Program-made: the position numbers and the translations under genes | Origin: Rhizobium brockwellii | GTDB lineage: Bacteria; Pseudomonadota; Alphaproteobacteria; Rhizobiales; Rhizobiaceae | Assembly: GCF_000769405.2 (NCBI RefSeq) | Contig: NZ_CP053443.1 | Coordinates: 186,001 to 250,000, forward strand | Reading direction: 5' to 3' | Length of the DNA stretch: 64,000 nucleotides | The notes under the pieces: generated by a model | Seen by the model: only the letters and a program-made list of their open reading frames with translations | What the model was told of the DNA's origin: nothing | The model's database searches: none | Shown: piece by piece, positions 8,854 through 17,945 of the stretch | Layout of the letters: each line of letters opens with the position of its first letter | How positions within the stretch are numbered: the first letter of the stretch is position 1

Positions 8854-9705
8854 TCAGCGGCTCGGCTGAGACCAGCGGCAGAGGCGACGCTGCAGCAGAA
8901 CGAGCAAGGCATTGGCGGCAAGCCCCAGGAAGGCGAGCAGAAGGATCGCCGCAAACATCAGCGGGATCTGGAAATTGTACTGGGCGTTCATGACCTGGAA
9001 GCCGATGCCCTTGTTGGCGCCGATCATCTCGGCGGCAATCAGCAGGAGAAGCGCAGTCGTCGCCGAAAGACGCAGGCCGACAAAGATCGCTGGTACCGAC
9101 GCCGGCAGGATGACACGGCGGAAGATGGTCAGCGGTCCGGCGCCATAGGTCCGCGCCATCTCGATGAGCTTCTTGTCCACCTCCTTGACGCCGCCGATCG
9201 TAGCGAGCAGCACCGGAAACAGTGTGGCCCAGAAGATCACGAAGATCTTCGATGTTTCGCCGAGGCCGAGCAGCAGGATGAAGACCGGATAGAGCGCGAG
9301 CGCCGAGGTCTGGCGAAAGAGCTGCAGGATCGGATCGAGCGCCTGTTCGACCGCACGAATCTGGCCCATGAACAGGCCGAGCGGAATGCCGATCGCGACG
9401 GCAAAGGCGAAGGCGGTTCCGGATCGCTGCAGGCTGATGGCGATGTCATCCATCAGCGCGCCGTTGGCCAGATTGGTCCAAAGAGCGGACAGGATCACGT
9501 CTAGGGGCGGGAAGATAGCGGGATTGACCCAGCCCCTGGTGCTCGACACCTGCCAGAATAAGAGGAAGCCGATGAGAAGGCCGTAGCGCGGCAAAAGCGA
9601 TGCGAGCACCCCGCGCACTTGCGAGGCGAGAGTGGAAATATGGCTTTCGCTGTTTTTCAGGCGGCCAAAGCTTCTCGGAAGAACCTGGTTGATTTCATAG
9701 GACAT
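8854..9705 (-). CDS. Sulfonate/nitrate/taurine-type ABC transporter permease
   Basis: 283 residues from the ATG at 9703-9705 behind GAGGAGCGGTCG. The EAA-type loop (KLIEMARTYGAGPLTIFRRVILPASVPAIFVGLRL) and about six hydrophobic segments identify a SsuC/TauC permease. It starts only 10 bp after the monooxygenase stop. It forms the membrane pore of the importer with the receptor (7830) and ATPase (7050). Confidence 0.9.
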   Translation of the reverse strand: MSYEINQVLPRSFGRLKNSESHISTLASQVRGVLASLLPRYGLLIGFLLFWQVSSTRGWVNPAIFPPLDVILSALWTNLANGALMDDIAISLQRSGTAFAFAVAIGIPLGLFMGQIRAVEQALDPILQLFRQTSALALYPVFILLLGLGETSKIFVIFWATLFPVLLATIGGVKEVDKKLIEMARTYGAGPLTIFRRVILPASVPAIFVGLRLSATTALLLLIAAEMIGANKGIGFQVMNAQYNFQIPLMFAAILLLAFLGLAANALLVLLQRRLCRWSQPSR

Positions 9706-9715
9706 CGACCGCTCC

Positions 9716-11068
9716 TCACTCTGCTGCCTGGAGAGCTGCTTGTTCTGCAGCCCATCGATTGGTCGGGAAAGGCAGGCCGAGGTTTTCTCGAAGCGTCTTG
9801 CCCTCATAGGCCGTGCGGAACAGGCCGCGGCGCTGCAGTTCCGGAATGACCAGATCGACGAAATCGTCGAGCGCCGTCGGCAGCCAGGGCGGCAGAATGT
9901 TGAAGCCGTCGGCAGCTTCGTTCTCGAACCATTTCTGCAGCGTATCGGCGATCTGTTCGGGTGTTCCGACGATGGTGTAGTGACCGCGGGCAGACGCGAT
10001 CCACTGATAGAGCTGGCGGATGGTGAAGTTGTTTTCGTCGGCGATCTGGCGGATGAGGGCCTGGCGGCTCTTCATGCCTTCCGTCGGCGGCGCCGGTGGT
10101 AGGGGGCCGTCGAGGTCATAGCCGTGCAGGTCGAGCGTGCCACCGGTCAGGCCATTGAGGAGGCCGATCCCGTCCTCTTCGACGATGAGCGACGTCAGAC
10201 GGTCGTATTTCTCGCGCGCCTCCGCCTCGGTCCTGCCGACGAAAGCGGATACGCCGGGCATGACGAGGATATGATCGGGGTTTCGGCCGAGAGCGCGGGC
10301 GCGTGCCTTGATATCTCGATAGAAGTCCTGGGCGGTTTCGATATGCTGATGGGCGGTGAAGATGACTTCGGCCGTTGCTGCGGCGAGCCCGCGTCCATCT
10401 TCGGATTGCCCGGCCTGGACGATGACGGGATGACCCTGCGGTGATCGCGACACGTTGAGCGGACCGCGCACGCTGAAATGTTCGCCGCGGTGATCGGTGT
10501 CGTGCAGCTTCGCCGGATCGAAGAAGACGCCGGATTGCTTGTCCCGGATGAACGCGTCGTCCTCGAAGCTTTCCCAGAGCTTGCGGACAACATCGACGTG
10601 CTCGGCGGCGCGGCGATATCGGTCGGCATGCGGAAGCTGGGTATCGCGATTGAAGTTCTGTGCCGTCAGGTCGCCCGTCGTGGTGACGACATTCCAGCCG
10701 GCACGGCCCTCCGAGATCAGGTCCAGCGAGGCGAATTTGCGGGCGGTCGTGTAAGGCTCTTCGTAGGTGGTCGAGGACGTGGCGATAAAGCCGAGATGGG
10801 TGGTGAAAGGCGCAAGGGCCGAGAACAATGTCACGGGTTCGAAGCCGGCCACGCGGGCGTTGCCGCCTTCACGCGCACCGCCAAAACCGACAGCCAGCCC
10901 GTCGGCGAGGAAATATGCATCGAAGAGGCCACGCTCAGCCGTCAAGGCAAGTCGTTTGTGAAACTCGAAACTGGTCGCGCCGTCTGCCGGCTGGTCGGGA
11001 TGCCGCCATGACGCAACATGCTGTCCGCCACCGGGAAGAAATGCCCCAAGCCTGATTTTCCGTGTCAT
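9716..11068 (-). CDS. LLM-class flavin-dependent monooxygenase (NtaA/SnaA/DszA group)
   Basis: 450 residues with GGAGAGG upstream of the ATG at 11068. Blocks such as RLGAFLPGGGQHVASWRHPD, AERGLFDAYFLADG, TGRAGWNVVTT-like SEGRAGWNVVTT, and GHPVIVQAGQSEDGRGLAAATAEVIF are characteristic of the nitrilotriacetate/dibenzothiophene-sulfone monooxygenase branch of the luciferase-like family, which uses FMNH2 supplied by a separate reductase. As first gene of a sulfonate-type uptake operon it probably oxygenates the imported organosulfur compound and releases sulfite. No flavin reductase lies nearby, so one elsewhere must serve it. Confidence 0.9.
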   Translation of the reverse strand: MTRKIRLGAFLPGGGQHVASWRHPDQPADGATSFEFHKRLALTAERGLFDAYFLADGLAVGFGGAREGGNARVAGFEPVTLFSALAPFTTHLGFIATSSTTYEEPYTTARKFASLDLISEGRAGWNVVTTTGDLTAQNFNRDTQLPHADRYRRAAEHVDVVRKLWESFEDDAFIRDKQSGVFFDPAKLHDTDHRGEHFSVRGPLNVSRSPQGHPVIVQAGQSEDGRGLAAATAEVIFTAHQHIETAQDFYRDIKARARALGRNPDHILVMPGVSAFVGRTEAEAREKYDRLTSLIVEEDGIGLLNGLTGGTLDLHGYDLDGPLPPAPPTEGMKSRQALIRQIADENNFTIRQLYQWIASARGHYTIVGTPEQIADTLQKWFENEAADGFNILPPWLPTALDDFVDLVIPELQRRGLFRTAYEGKTLRENLGLPFPTNRWAAEQAALQAAE

Positions 11069-11467
11069 TTCGTGTCCTCTCCGTTATCAGTCAACAGCTC
11101 GGCCTTCCCCAAGGCCAAGTATTCAATTGGCTGTTGGGTTGCTAAAATACTTTCTCCATAGAATTTATAGAGAAACTGAATTTCGTAGTTTCGGAGGAAG
11201 GGTGAATAGATTTCCCGGTTTGGCGTGAAATTGGAAATCAACGGTCAGGGCGACTATCCCGGGGTATGCGGGCGCGGACCGGCAGGTGGGATCTGCGGGC
11301 GTGGCGAATAGCCCGGCCGAGACGACAAAAGGTCTTCTTAGCGTCTTATGCCCGCTTGAAGCCCCGCCGGAGCGAGCAGGATCCAGTTTGACGAGCATGC
11401 AAGGGAATGGCGGCTTTCGCACGAACGTCCGTGCTACCTGAGATCAATGCCTTGATGTGCTCAGGCA
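11069..11467. other. 399-bp intergenic region, no convincing gene
   Basis: Lies between the start of the sulfonate operon and the stop of the IclR gene. The part near 11130-11180 is A+T-rich (CTAAAATAC, GAATTTATAGAG) and probably holds the sulfonate operon promoter. A short minus-strand reading frame at 11165-11422 has no start-site support and no recognisable sequence. No operator dyad stood out. Confidence 0.5.
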
Positions 11468-12253
11468 TCAGCCTCGTTTTGGCCGGGTCGGGGCATGGTC
11501 GAGGCCGGCGGCGGCCTTCTTCAGGCAGTCGAGGTAGCGGTCCCGGTTGGCGATGCCATCGTCGCGTGGCGTGACGAGGCAGAGCGTTGCGGCTGCATGG
11601 CCTTCCTCGCCCCGCACCGGTACGGCAAAACAGTGGGTGAAGCTGTCGACGATGCTGTTGAAGGTGAAGAGACCTTCACGCTCGGCCTGGCGCACTTCGG
11701 CGATGAAGGTTTGCGGCTCGAGCCATTCGCCGTTCGGCAGGCGAAAATCCTGCGGCGGAATGAAGTTCAGGATGTCCTGATCCGACAGATGCGCGACGAG
11801 CAGGCGGCCCGACGCCGTCCACGGGATCGGCACCGACTGCCCGACATCCGTCGAAATGCGGAAGGGGCGCGCGCCTTCGCGCATGCGGACGACGGTGTAT
11901 CTGTTTCCATCCAGCATGCAGAACTGCGCCGTTTCCCGCGTCTCGTCGGCAAGCTGTTCCAGCGCCGCCTCGCATTCGCGGGTGAAATCGAAATGGTTCT
12001 CATAGGCTGCGCCGAGGAAATACAGCTTGCGGCCGAGATAGACACGCCCCTCGCCGCCGGTGAATTCCAGGATGCCGTTCTGCAACAGCAGGTTGACGAG
12101 CTCGTAAACCGATGAGCGCGGCGCGCCGATCTGCGCGGCGATTTCATTCGGCTTCAGGGCCTGCCGTTTCTGGCGCAGGAAATCGAGGATCTCGAAGGCG
12201 CGGTCGAGCCCTCGGGCGCGTTTACCGGCTGCTTCGTCCTGAACTGCATCCAT
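11468..12253 (-). CDS. IclR-family transcriptional regulator
   Basis: 261 residues from the ATG at 12251-12253 (AAGGGATCGAGAACA upstream); the longer open frame to 12406 runs through the promoter. The N-terminal winged helix (RGLDRAFEILDFLRQKRQALKPNEIAAQIGAPRSSVYELVNLLLQNGIL, about 14-62) and the C-terminal effector domain (ETAQFCMLDGNRYTVV ... VPIPWTASGRLLVAHL) are clear. It is divergent from the ribose-type importer operon. A dyad with GTCC/GGAC ends at 12389-12427 lies between them, and a related site lies before the gene at 21876. It is therefore the best candidate regulator of both. Effector unknown. Confidence 0.9.
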   Translation of the reverse strand: MDAVQDEAAGKRARGLDRAFEILDFLRQKRQALKPNEIAAQIGAPRSSVYELVNLLLQNGILEFTGGEGRVYLGRKLYFLGAAYENHFDFTRECEAALEQLADETRETAQFCMLDGNRYTVVRMREGARPFRISTDVGQSVPIPWTASGRLLVAHLSDQDILNFIPPQDFRLPNGEWLEPQTFIAEVRQAEREGLFTFNSIVDSFTHCFAVPVRGEEGHAAATLCLVTPRDDGIANRDRYLDCLKKAAAGLDHAPTRPKRG

Positions 12254-12388
12254 TGTTCTCGATCCCTTTTTTGTCCGGCCAAGCTTTTCAAGCCGACTGC
12301 CGCATCTGTCAATCGATCCCGTCATTCCTAGCGAATGAAATTTTCCCACCCCTCTTGCGAGGTAGAAAAATCGGCATAAGATCGCCTC

Positions 12389-12427
12389 GTCCGGTATATA
12401 GATCACATGTACATTATATTGGACACT
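12389..12427. promoter_or_regulatory. Imperfect dyad, candidate IclR operator upstream of the sugar-type ABC operon
   Basis: GTCC at 12389-12392 and GGAC at 12421-12424 flank an A+T-rich imperfect dyad with TATATAGATC, a central ACATGT and ATTATATT. A CAyrTGT centre, TATA-rich arms and TGGACA/TGTCCA ends recur at 21896-21934, in front of the other operon arm. Shared layout between two promoters suggests one regulator, most likely the adjacent IclR protein. Confidence 0.5.
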
Positions 12428-12472
12428 GATGGCAAGCCGTCAACGCTGCCGCACACAAAAAAGGGGAACGAC

Positions 12473-13546
12473 ATGAAGAATTTTGAAAACGGCATTTCCG
12501 CTTCGCTGCGCCGCCACCTTCTCGCCGGTGCTGCCGCCGCTGCGGCACTCCTCGTCTTTTCGGCCGGCACAGCCTCGGCCGCCGCCAATTGCATCAAGGG
12601 TGACAGGAAGGCGCCCTATACGATCGGCTGGGCAAACATCTACTCGGTGCCGACCTGGATGAAGCAGACCGAAGGCACCATCACGGCTGAAGTGGAGGAA
12701 CTGAAGAAGGCGGGCCTGGTGAAGGACCTGATGATCACGGACGCGCAGGGTAACGCCCAGACGCAGATCCAGCATATCCAGTCGATGATCGACGCCAATG
12801 TCGATGCCATCGTGGTGATCGCCGGTTCCTCCAACGCGCTCGACCGCGTCATTTCGGATGCCTGCGACAAGGGCATCGCCGTCGTGAATTTCGACAGCCT
12901 TGTCAATACCGACAAGGTGACGGCGAAGATCAACACCGATTCCAACGAATGGGGCGCGACCGCTGCCAAGTGGATGGTCAGCCAGCTCGGCGGCAAGGGC
13001 AAGATCATCATCATGAACGGCCCGGCCGGCATTTCGGTGAGCGACGACCGCCGCAAGGGCGCACAACCGGTCCTCGATGCCAATCCCGGTCTCCAGGTGA
13101 TCACCGAGACGAACACGGAATATAACGTCGCCCCGGCGCAGGAAGCGATGACCAGCCTGCTCTTTGCCAATCCCGAAATCGACGGCGTGCTGTCGCTTGG
13201 CGGCGCGCTATCGGCCGGCTCGGTGCTGGCCTTCGAGCGCCAGGGCCGCGACCAGGTGCCGACAACAGGTGAAAACGCCAGGCAGTTCCTGGAACTCTGG
13301 AAGGAGAAGGGACTGAAGGGCTGGGCGACCATGCAGCCCAACTGGCTCGGCGCGCTTTCCGTTTACACCGCCGTGCAGGCGCTGGAAGGCAAGGACGTTC
13401 CGGCCTTCGTCAAAGTGCCGCTGCCTGTCATCGACGACAGCACGATCGGCAGCTATCTCGCCCGCGCCGACAAGTTCCCGGCTGACGGCTATATCTACTC
13501 GGACTACGACAAGGCGCTCTTCGACAAGCTGCTTGCCGCCAAGTAA
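12473..13546 (+). CDS. Sugar-type ABC transporter periplasmic binding protein (family 1, RbsB-like)
   Basis: 357 residues from the ATG at 12473 (AGGGGAA upstream), with a long signal peptide ending ...SAGTASAAA. The mature protein has the periplasmic-binding-protein-4 pattern: YTIGWANIYSVPTWMKQTEGTI, QIQHIQSMIDANVDAIVVIAGSSNALDRVI and GKGKIIIMNGPAGISVSDDRRKG. It lacks close similarity to the classical ribose receptor. The enzymes downstream (amidohydrolase, PLP enzyme, RidA, deacylase) suggest a substrate containing nitrogen, or a sugar-acid conjugate, rather than a simple sugar. Confidence 0.9.
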   Translation: MKNFENGISASLRRHLLAGAAAAAALLVFSAGTASAAANCIKGDRKAPYTIGWANIYSVPTWMKQTEGTITAEVEELKKAGLVKDLMITDAQGNAQTQIQHIQSMIDANVDAIVVIAGSSNALDRVISDACDKGIAVVNFDSLVNTDKVTAKINTDSNEWGATAAKWMVSQLGGKGKIIIMNGPAGISVSDDRRKGAQPVLDANPGLQVITETNTEYNVAPAQEAMTSLLFANPEIDGVLSLGGALSAGSVLAFERQGRDQVPTTGENARQFLELWKEKGLKGWATMQPNWLGALSVYTAVQALEGKDVPAFVKVPLPVIDDSTIGSYLARADKFPADGYIYSDYDKALFDKLLAAK

Positions 13547-13580
13547 TCCGCCCAAGTAACTCGGGTTGAGGAAAGCCGTC

Positions 13581-15095
13581 ATGACGGAAGAAAGACCCCT
13601 GCTGGAAGCCCGGCAGGTGTTCAGGGGATTTTTCGGCAATCCCGTTTTGAAGGGCGTCGACATCGCCCTTCTGCCGGGCAGGGTTCACGCCCTGCTCGGC
13701 GAAAACGGCGCCGGCAAGTCCACGCTGATCAACCTCCTGTCCGGCGCTCTCCAGCCGGACGGCGGTTCCATCCTCGTCGACGGCAAACCGGTCGAACGCT
13801 TCAGCCCGGCGGCTGCGCGCGGTGCGGGTATTGCCGTCGTTCAGCAGGAGCTGAGCCTCACGGCCAGTCTCTCGATTGCCGAAAACATCGGGCTCGGCGC
13901 CTTTCCGCGCCGGTTCGGCCTTATCGATTACAGAGCGCTTCATCGCGGCGTGTCAGACGTCTGCGATATGGTCGGGCTCACCGAGCGGCTCGACATGCCG
14001 GTCGCCGACCTCGCGCTTGGGCGCCGTCAGATGGTGGAGATCGCCAAGGCGTTGTTCCGCAAGCCGCGTGTGCTGATCCTGGACGAGCCGACCTCATCGC
14101 TCTCCGCACACGAAGCCGGCATCCTGGCCCGCCTGATCGAGACGCTGAGAGACCGCGGCACGGCACTTCTCTATATTTCCCACCGCCTCAACGAGGTACA
14201 GGCGCTGTGCTCGCATGTCACGGTGCTGAAGGACGGCCTGGTCACCGCCGACCAGTCGCTGTCTGGGATCGACGGCGAAGGCCTGGTGCGCCTGATGGTC
14301 GGTCGCGAGACCGGCGACCTGTTCCCGCCGCGCCTGGCCGCAGCACCTGGTGCGATGCGCATCAGCGTCGAAGGTTTTTCCGCCGGCATGGTGCGTGACG
14401 TCAGCTTCTCCGCCCGCGCCGGCGAAATCGTCGGTATTGGCGGGCTCGTGGGACAAGGGCAGGAAGACCTGCTGCTCGGCCTCTACGGCGCGATTCCAGC
14501 TTCGGCCGATCGGGCGGAGGTATCCGGCAAACCCGCCCTGCCCGCCGATGTCGGCGAGGCAAATGCCGCCGGCATCGTTTATGTCCCGGCTGACCGCAAG
14601 CATGAGGGACTGGTGCTGCCGCATTCCATCGCCTCCAATCTCATCCTGCCCTCGCTTGGACGGCTCGCCCGCAAGGGGCTGCGCGACCGGCCGGCGGAAA
14701 GCGGCCTGGTCGCCGATCTCGCGCGCCGGCTGACGATCAAGGGCGACACGGCCCGCCCGGTGCAGGCGCTTTCCGGCGGCAACCAGCAGAAGGTGGCGCT
14801 CGCCAAGTGGCTGCCGCTCGATCCCTCCGTTCTGCTCCTCAACGATCCGACGCGCGGCGTCGACATCGAGACCAAGCGGGAAATCTACCTCATGCTCCGC
14901 GCCTTCGCCGCCGAGGGGCGGCTCGTCATTCTGGCCAGTTCCGATACGCCGGAGCTCGTGCATCTCTGCGACCGTGTCGTGGTTCTGCGCGAGGGGCGCG
15001 TCGCCGCGGTGCTGTCGCAGGATGAAATCAGCGAAGGAGCGATCGTCGGAGCGGCCATGGGCATCACCACCACGACGCAGGGAGAGGCGGCATGA
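13581..15095 (+). CDS. Sugar-type ABC transporter double ATPase (RbsA/MglA-like)
   Basis: 504 residues from the ATG at 13581 behind TTGAGGAAAG. Two ABC domains are fused: the first has Walker A GENGAGKST, signature LALGRRQM and VLILDEPTSSLS; the second has the degenerate P-loop GLVGQGQEDLL and signature LSGGNQQKV followed by NDPTRGVDIETK. This domain pattern is normal for carbohydrate-uptake-transporter-2 ATPases. Its TGA overlaps the ATG of the first permease (15092), showing tight coupling. Confidence 0.93.
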   Translation: MTEERPLLEARQVFRGFFGNPVLKGVDIALLPGRVHALLGENGAGKSTLINLLSGALQPDGGSILVDGKPVERFSPAAARGAGIAVVQQELSLTASLSIAENIGLGAFPRRFGLIDYRALHRGVSDVCDMVGLTERLDMPVADLALGRRQMVEIAKALFRKPRVLILDEPTSSLSAHEAGILARLIETLRDRGTALLYISHRLNEVQALCSHVTVLKDGLVTADQSLSGIDGEGLVRLMVGRETGDLFPPRLAAAPGAMRISVEGFSAGMVRDVSFSARAGEIVGIGGLVGQGQEDLLLGLYGAIPASADRAEVSGKPALPADVGEANAAGIVYVPADRKHEGLVLPHSIASNLILPSLGRLARKGLRDRPAESGLVADLARRLTIKGDTARPVQALSGGNQQKVALAKWLPLDPSVLLLNDPTRGVDIETKREIYLMLRAFAAEGRLVILASSDTPELVHLCDRVVVLREGRVAAVLSQDEISEGAIVGAAMGITTTTQGEAA

Positions 15096-16054
15096 GCACA
15101 AGTTCGTCCTCCCGGCTCTACGGCTCGATCCAGCTCCGCCGCAACCGCGGCCTTGCCGGCCTCTATCTGGTTGTCGCCGCGTTTCTCATTCTCTATGCGC
15201 TGCTCTTTCCCGGCATCCTTTCGATCGGCGGCTTTTCGAAGTTCACGCAGAACTGGTTCCCGCTCGCGCTCGTCACCATGGCGCAGGCGCTGCTCATGCT
15301 GAACGGCGGCATCACGCTGGCGATCGGCCCGCTCGTCAGCCTTGGAGCGGTGATTGCCGCGACGACGATGGAAGGGGCGCTCGGCGTGCCGGGCGGCATT
15401 CTTGCGGTCACGCTTGCCGGTCTTTCGATCGGCGCCGCCATCGGTGTCATCGTTACCTATCTGAGGCTTCCTGCAATCATCGTCACGCTTGCCGGCTCCT
15501 TCATCATCGGCGGGGTCGCGCTCATCCTGCTGCCGCGGCCGGGTGGGTTCATTCCGGATTGGCTGTCGACGGTACTGGCCGGCCACACGCCCGTCGCCTT
15601 CCTGCTGCTCATCGTGATCCTCGTACTCTGGAAGGCCTTTCTGGCAACGCCGCTCGGCCTCGGCATCTACGCGGCCGGCGACAATCCGGTCGGCGCGTTC
15701 CGCTCCGGTGTCCCGGTCGAACGGGTGAAGGTTGTCGCCTTCGCGCTGTCCGGTCTTCTCGCAGCCCTGACCGGTCTCTTCGTCGCTGCGCAGACAGGCT
15801 CGGGTGATCCCGTCATCGGCACGCCCTTCACGCTGAACTCCATCGCCGCCGCTGTGCTCGGCGGCGTGGGTTTCCTTGGCGGCAAGGGCACGATGCGCGG
15901 CGCGATCTGCGGCAGTCTGCTGCTCTCGGTGATGATCAACGTCATGTTCTTCCTGGGTTTTCCGCCGGTCGCACAATATGTCGCGCAAGGTCTGATCATC
16001 GTCGGCGCGGTCGCCGTGCCGGAACTTCTTGGGGCTTGGAGGGCAAGGCGATGA
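15092..16054 (+). CDS. Sugar-type ABC transporter permease 1 (RbsC-like)
   Basis: 320 residues, about eight to ten hydrophobic segments. Conserved CUT2 permease blocks include LMLNGGITLAIGPLVSLGAV, YLRLPAIIVTLAGSFIIGGVAL, GIYAAGDNPVGAFRSGVPVERVK and AAVLGGVGFLGGKGTMRGAICG. ATGA overlap with the ATPase before it and a 4-bp overlap with the second permease. Presence of two different permeases means the pore is probably a heterodimer. Confidence 0.92.
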   Translation: MSTSSSSRLYGSIQLRRNRGLAGLYLVVAAFLILYALLFPGILSIGGFSKFTQNWFPLALVTMAQALLMLNGGITLAIGPLVSLGAVIAATTMEGALGVPGGILAVTLAGLSIGAAIGVIVTYLRLPAIIVTLAGSFIIGGVALILLPRPGGFIPDWLSTVLAGHTPVAFLLLIVILVLWKAFLATPLGLGIYAAGDNPVGAFRSGVPVERVKVVAFALSGLLAALTGLFVAAQTGSGDPVIGTPFTLNSIAAAVLGGVGFLGGKGTMRGAICGSLLLSVMINVMFFLGFPPVAQYVAQGLIIVGAVAVPELLGAWRARR

Positions 16055-16992
16055 ACATCATCAGGTCCGCGTTCCGCAATCCGCCGCTGCTGACCTTCCT
16101 TCTGGTCGCGCTCGTCTGGATCGTCGCAAGCTTTACGTTGCGTGGTTTCGGCGCCTATGGCCACCTGCGCTACCTGCTCGAACTCGCCGCGGTGATCGGC
16201 ATCGCCGCCGCCGGCCAGACGCTCGTCATCCTGATGGGCGGCATCGATCTGTCCGTCGGCGCGGTCATAACAGTCACGGCGATCCTGTTGCCGCTGATTT
16301 CGCCCGCCTGGGACCCGACCGGCCTCGCCGGCATCGCGGCGGCCCTTGCCATCGCCACCGGCATCGGCCTGATGAACGGCGCCGGTGCTGCCTATCTTCG
16401 CGTGCCGCCGATCATCATGACGCTTGCCATGGCGACCTTCCTGCAGGGCCTGCTCGTCATCATCGCCGGCGGCAGCGCGGTCACCGTCAGCAATCCGGCG
16501 GTCATTCTGCTCGGACAGGCGCGGCCGTTCGGCATTCCCTCGGGCATCATTCTGTGGCTGGTCGTCTCGATCGTCGTCCTGCTGCTTGTCCACCGCATGC
16601 CGATCGGCGCCCGTTTCCTGGCGCTTGGGGCAAACCCGCTGGCGGCCCGGCTTTCCGGCGTCAGCGTCACCCGCAACACGCTGATCGTCCACACTCTGTC
16701 GGGCTTTTTCGCAGGGCTTGCGGGCATTCTCGTGCTCGGCATGAACCGGCAAGGTTATGTCGGCATCGGCGACCCCTACCTGCTGACCTCGATCGCCGCT
16801 GTCGTGCTCGGCGGCACATCCATCCTCGGCGGCCGCGGCACCTATGCCGGGACCATTCCGGGGGCAATCCTGCTCGTCACGACGACGGCGCTGATCACCG
16901 TCGTCAACGCCTCCCCCGGCTGGCGGTCGATCATGTTCGGCACGCTGATACTTGCCCTTTTGCTGGTTTCCGGCCGTGAGGCGCGCCGATGA
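16051..16992 (+). CDS. Sugar-type ABC transporter permease 2 (RbsC-like)
   Basis: 313 residues from the ATG at 16051, preceded by GGAGGGCAAGGCG. Family blocks are LVILMGGIDLSVGAVITVTA, LRVPPIIMTLAMATFLQGLLV, ALGANPLAARLSGVSVTRN and AAVVLGGTSILGGRGTYAGTIPGA. It carries the canonical GGIDLSVG motif that permease 1 has only in altered form (GGITLAIG). Stop overlaps the start of the amidohydrolase at 16989, tying import to catabolism. Confidence 0.92.
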   Translation: MNIIRSAFRNPPLLTFLLVALVWIVASFTLRGFGAYGHLRYLLELAAVIGIAAAGQTLVILMGGIDLSVGAVITVTAILLPLISPAWDPTGLAGIAAALAIATGIGLMNGAGAAYLRVPPIIMTLAMATFLQGLLVIIAGGSAVTVSNPAVILLGQARPFGIPSGIILWLVVSIVVLLLVHRMPIGARFLALGANPLAARLSGVSVTRNTLIVHTLSGFFAGLAGILVLGMNRQGYVGIGDPYLLTSIAAVVLGGTSILGGRGTYAGTIPGAILLVTTTALITVVNASPGWRSIMFGTLILALLLVSGREARR

Positions 16993-17945
16993 CCGAGCGC
17001 TATAACGGGCCGGTGATCGACCCGCATCACCACCTCTGGGACCTCAGCCTGCAACGCCATCCCTGGCTGCAGAAGGCCAGAGCTTCCGGCGAAGAGATGG
17101 TTTTCGGAAGCCTCGCACCGATCCTGCGCGACTACGGCATCGACGATTATCGCGCCGATGCTGCCCGCCAGAACGTTGTTGCAACCGTGCATGTGGAGGC
17201 CGGCTGGTCCGTTTCCTACCCGCTGGAAGAGAGCCGTTGGCTTGATGGACTGGACCGCAGCTCCGGCGTGGCGCGCCGTTATATTGCGCGCGTGCCCCTC
17301 GACGGGCCGGACGCCATGCGTCTGCTCGAGGAGGAAGCGGCAAATCCGAATGTCGTCGGCATTCGCGATATTCTGAGCTGGCATCCGGACGCGGCAAAGA
17401 GTTTTGCTTCGCGCGCGGACCGCATGGGCGACCCGGCCTGGCGGGCGGGGTTAGCTCACGCCACCCGGCTAGGGCTGGTCTTTGACCTGATGCTCTATCC
17501 CTGGCAGATGAGCGAGGCGCTCGAACTGGTGCGCGCTTTTCCGGAAGCGCTTTTCGTGCTCAACCACGGCGGAAGCCCGGCCGACCGGACGGAGGACGGC
17601 ACGGCGCTCTGGCGCCGTGGTCTGCGGGCGCTCGGCAGCGAGCCGAATCTGCGCCTCAAGATTTCCGACCTCGTCGCCTATGACAATAAGTGGACGCTCG
17701 AAAGCCTGCGGCCGGTGATCGAGCATTGCCTTGAGTGTTTCGGTCCGGCGCGCGCCATGTTCGCGAGCGACTTTCCGGTCGCGGGCTTGCATGCCTCTTT
17801 CGACGAGGTCTACCAGGTTTTCCGCACGGTCGCCTCGCAGTTGTCTTACGACGAGCAGCGCGCCCTGTTCTTTGCCACCGCCAACGACACTTATCGCCTC
17901 GGCATCGCCGATCCGGCCGAGATCAGGAGGGGCTGTCATGTCTGA
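16989..17945 (+). CDS. Amidohydrolase-2 family protein (fuconolactonase-like)
   Basis: 318 residues. The N-terminal VIDPHHHLWDLS holds the metal-binding histidines of the amidohydrolase-2/COG3618 group, and FASDFPVAGLHASFDEVYQVF near the C-terminus holds the conserved catalytic aspartate. Family members hydrolyse sugar lactones (fuconolactone, galactarolactone, 2-pyrone-4,6-dicarboxylate lactone). It overlaps the permease stop and the following PLP enzyme, so it works on the imported compound or a product of it. The exact ring or ester that it opens cannot be deduced. Confidence 0.85.
   Translation: MTERYNGPVIDPHHHLWDLSLQRHPWLQKARASGEEMVFGSLAPILRDYGIDDYRADAARQNVVATVHVEAGWSVSYPLEESRWLDGLDRSSGVARRYIARVPLDGPDAMRLLEEEAANPNVVGIRDILSWHPDAAKSFASRADRMGDPAWRAGLAHATRLGLVFDLMLYPWQMSEALELVRAFPEALFVLNHGGSPADRTEDGTALWRRGLRALGSEPNLRLKISDLVAYDNKWTLESLRPVIEHCLECFGPARAMFASDFPVAGLHASFDEVYQVFRTVASQLSYDEQRALFFATANDTYRLGIADPAEIRRGCHV

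Noticed and set aside
11165..11422. 85-codon minus-strand frame in the gap upstream of the sulfonate operon
   Set aside because: No ribosome site or recognisable sequence; overlaps the probable promoter zone.
17731..17937. Upstream extension of the fold-III PLP enzyme
   Set aside because: The extension is read within the amidohydrolase gene in another frame; the ATG at 17938 with the overlapping stop is the natural start.
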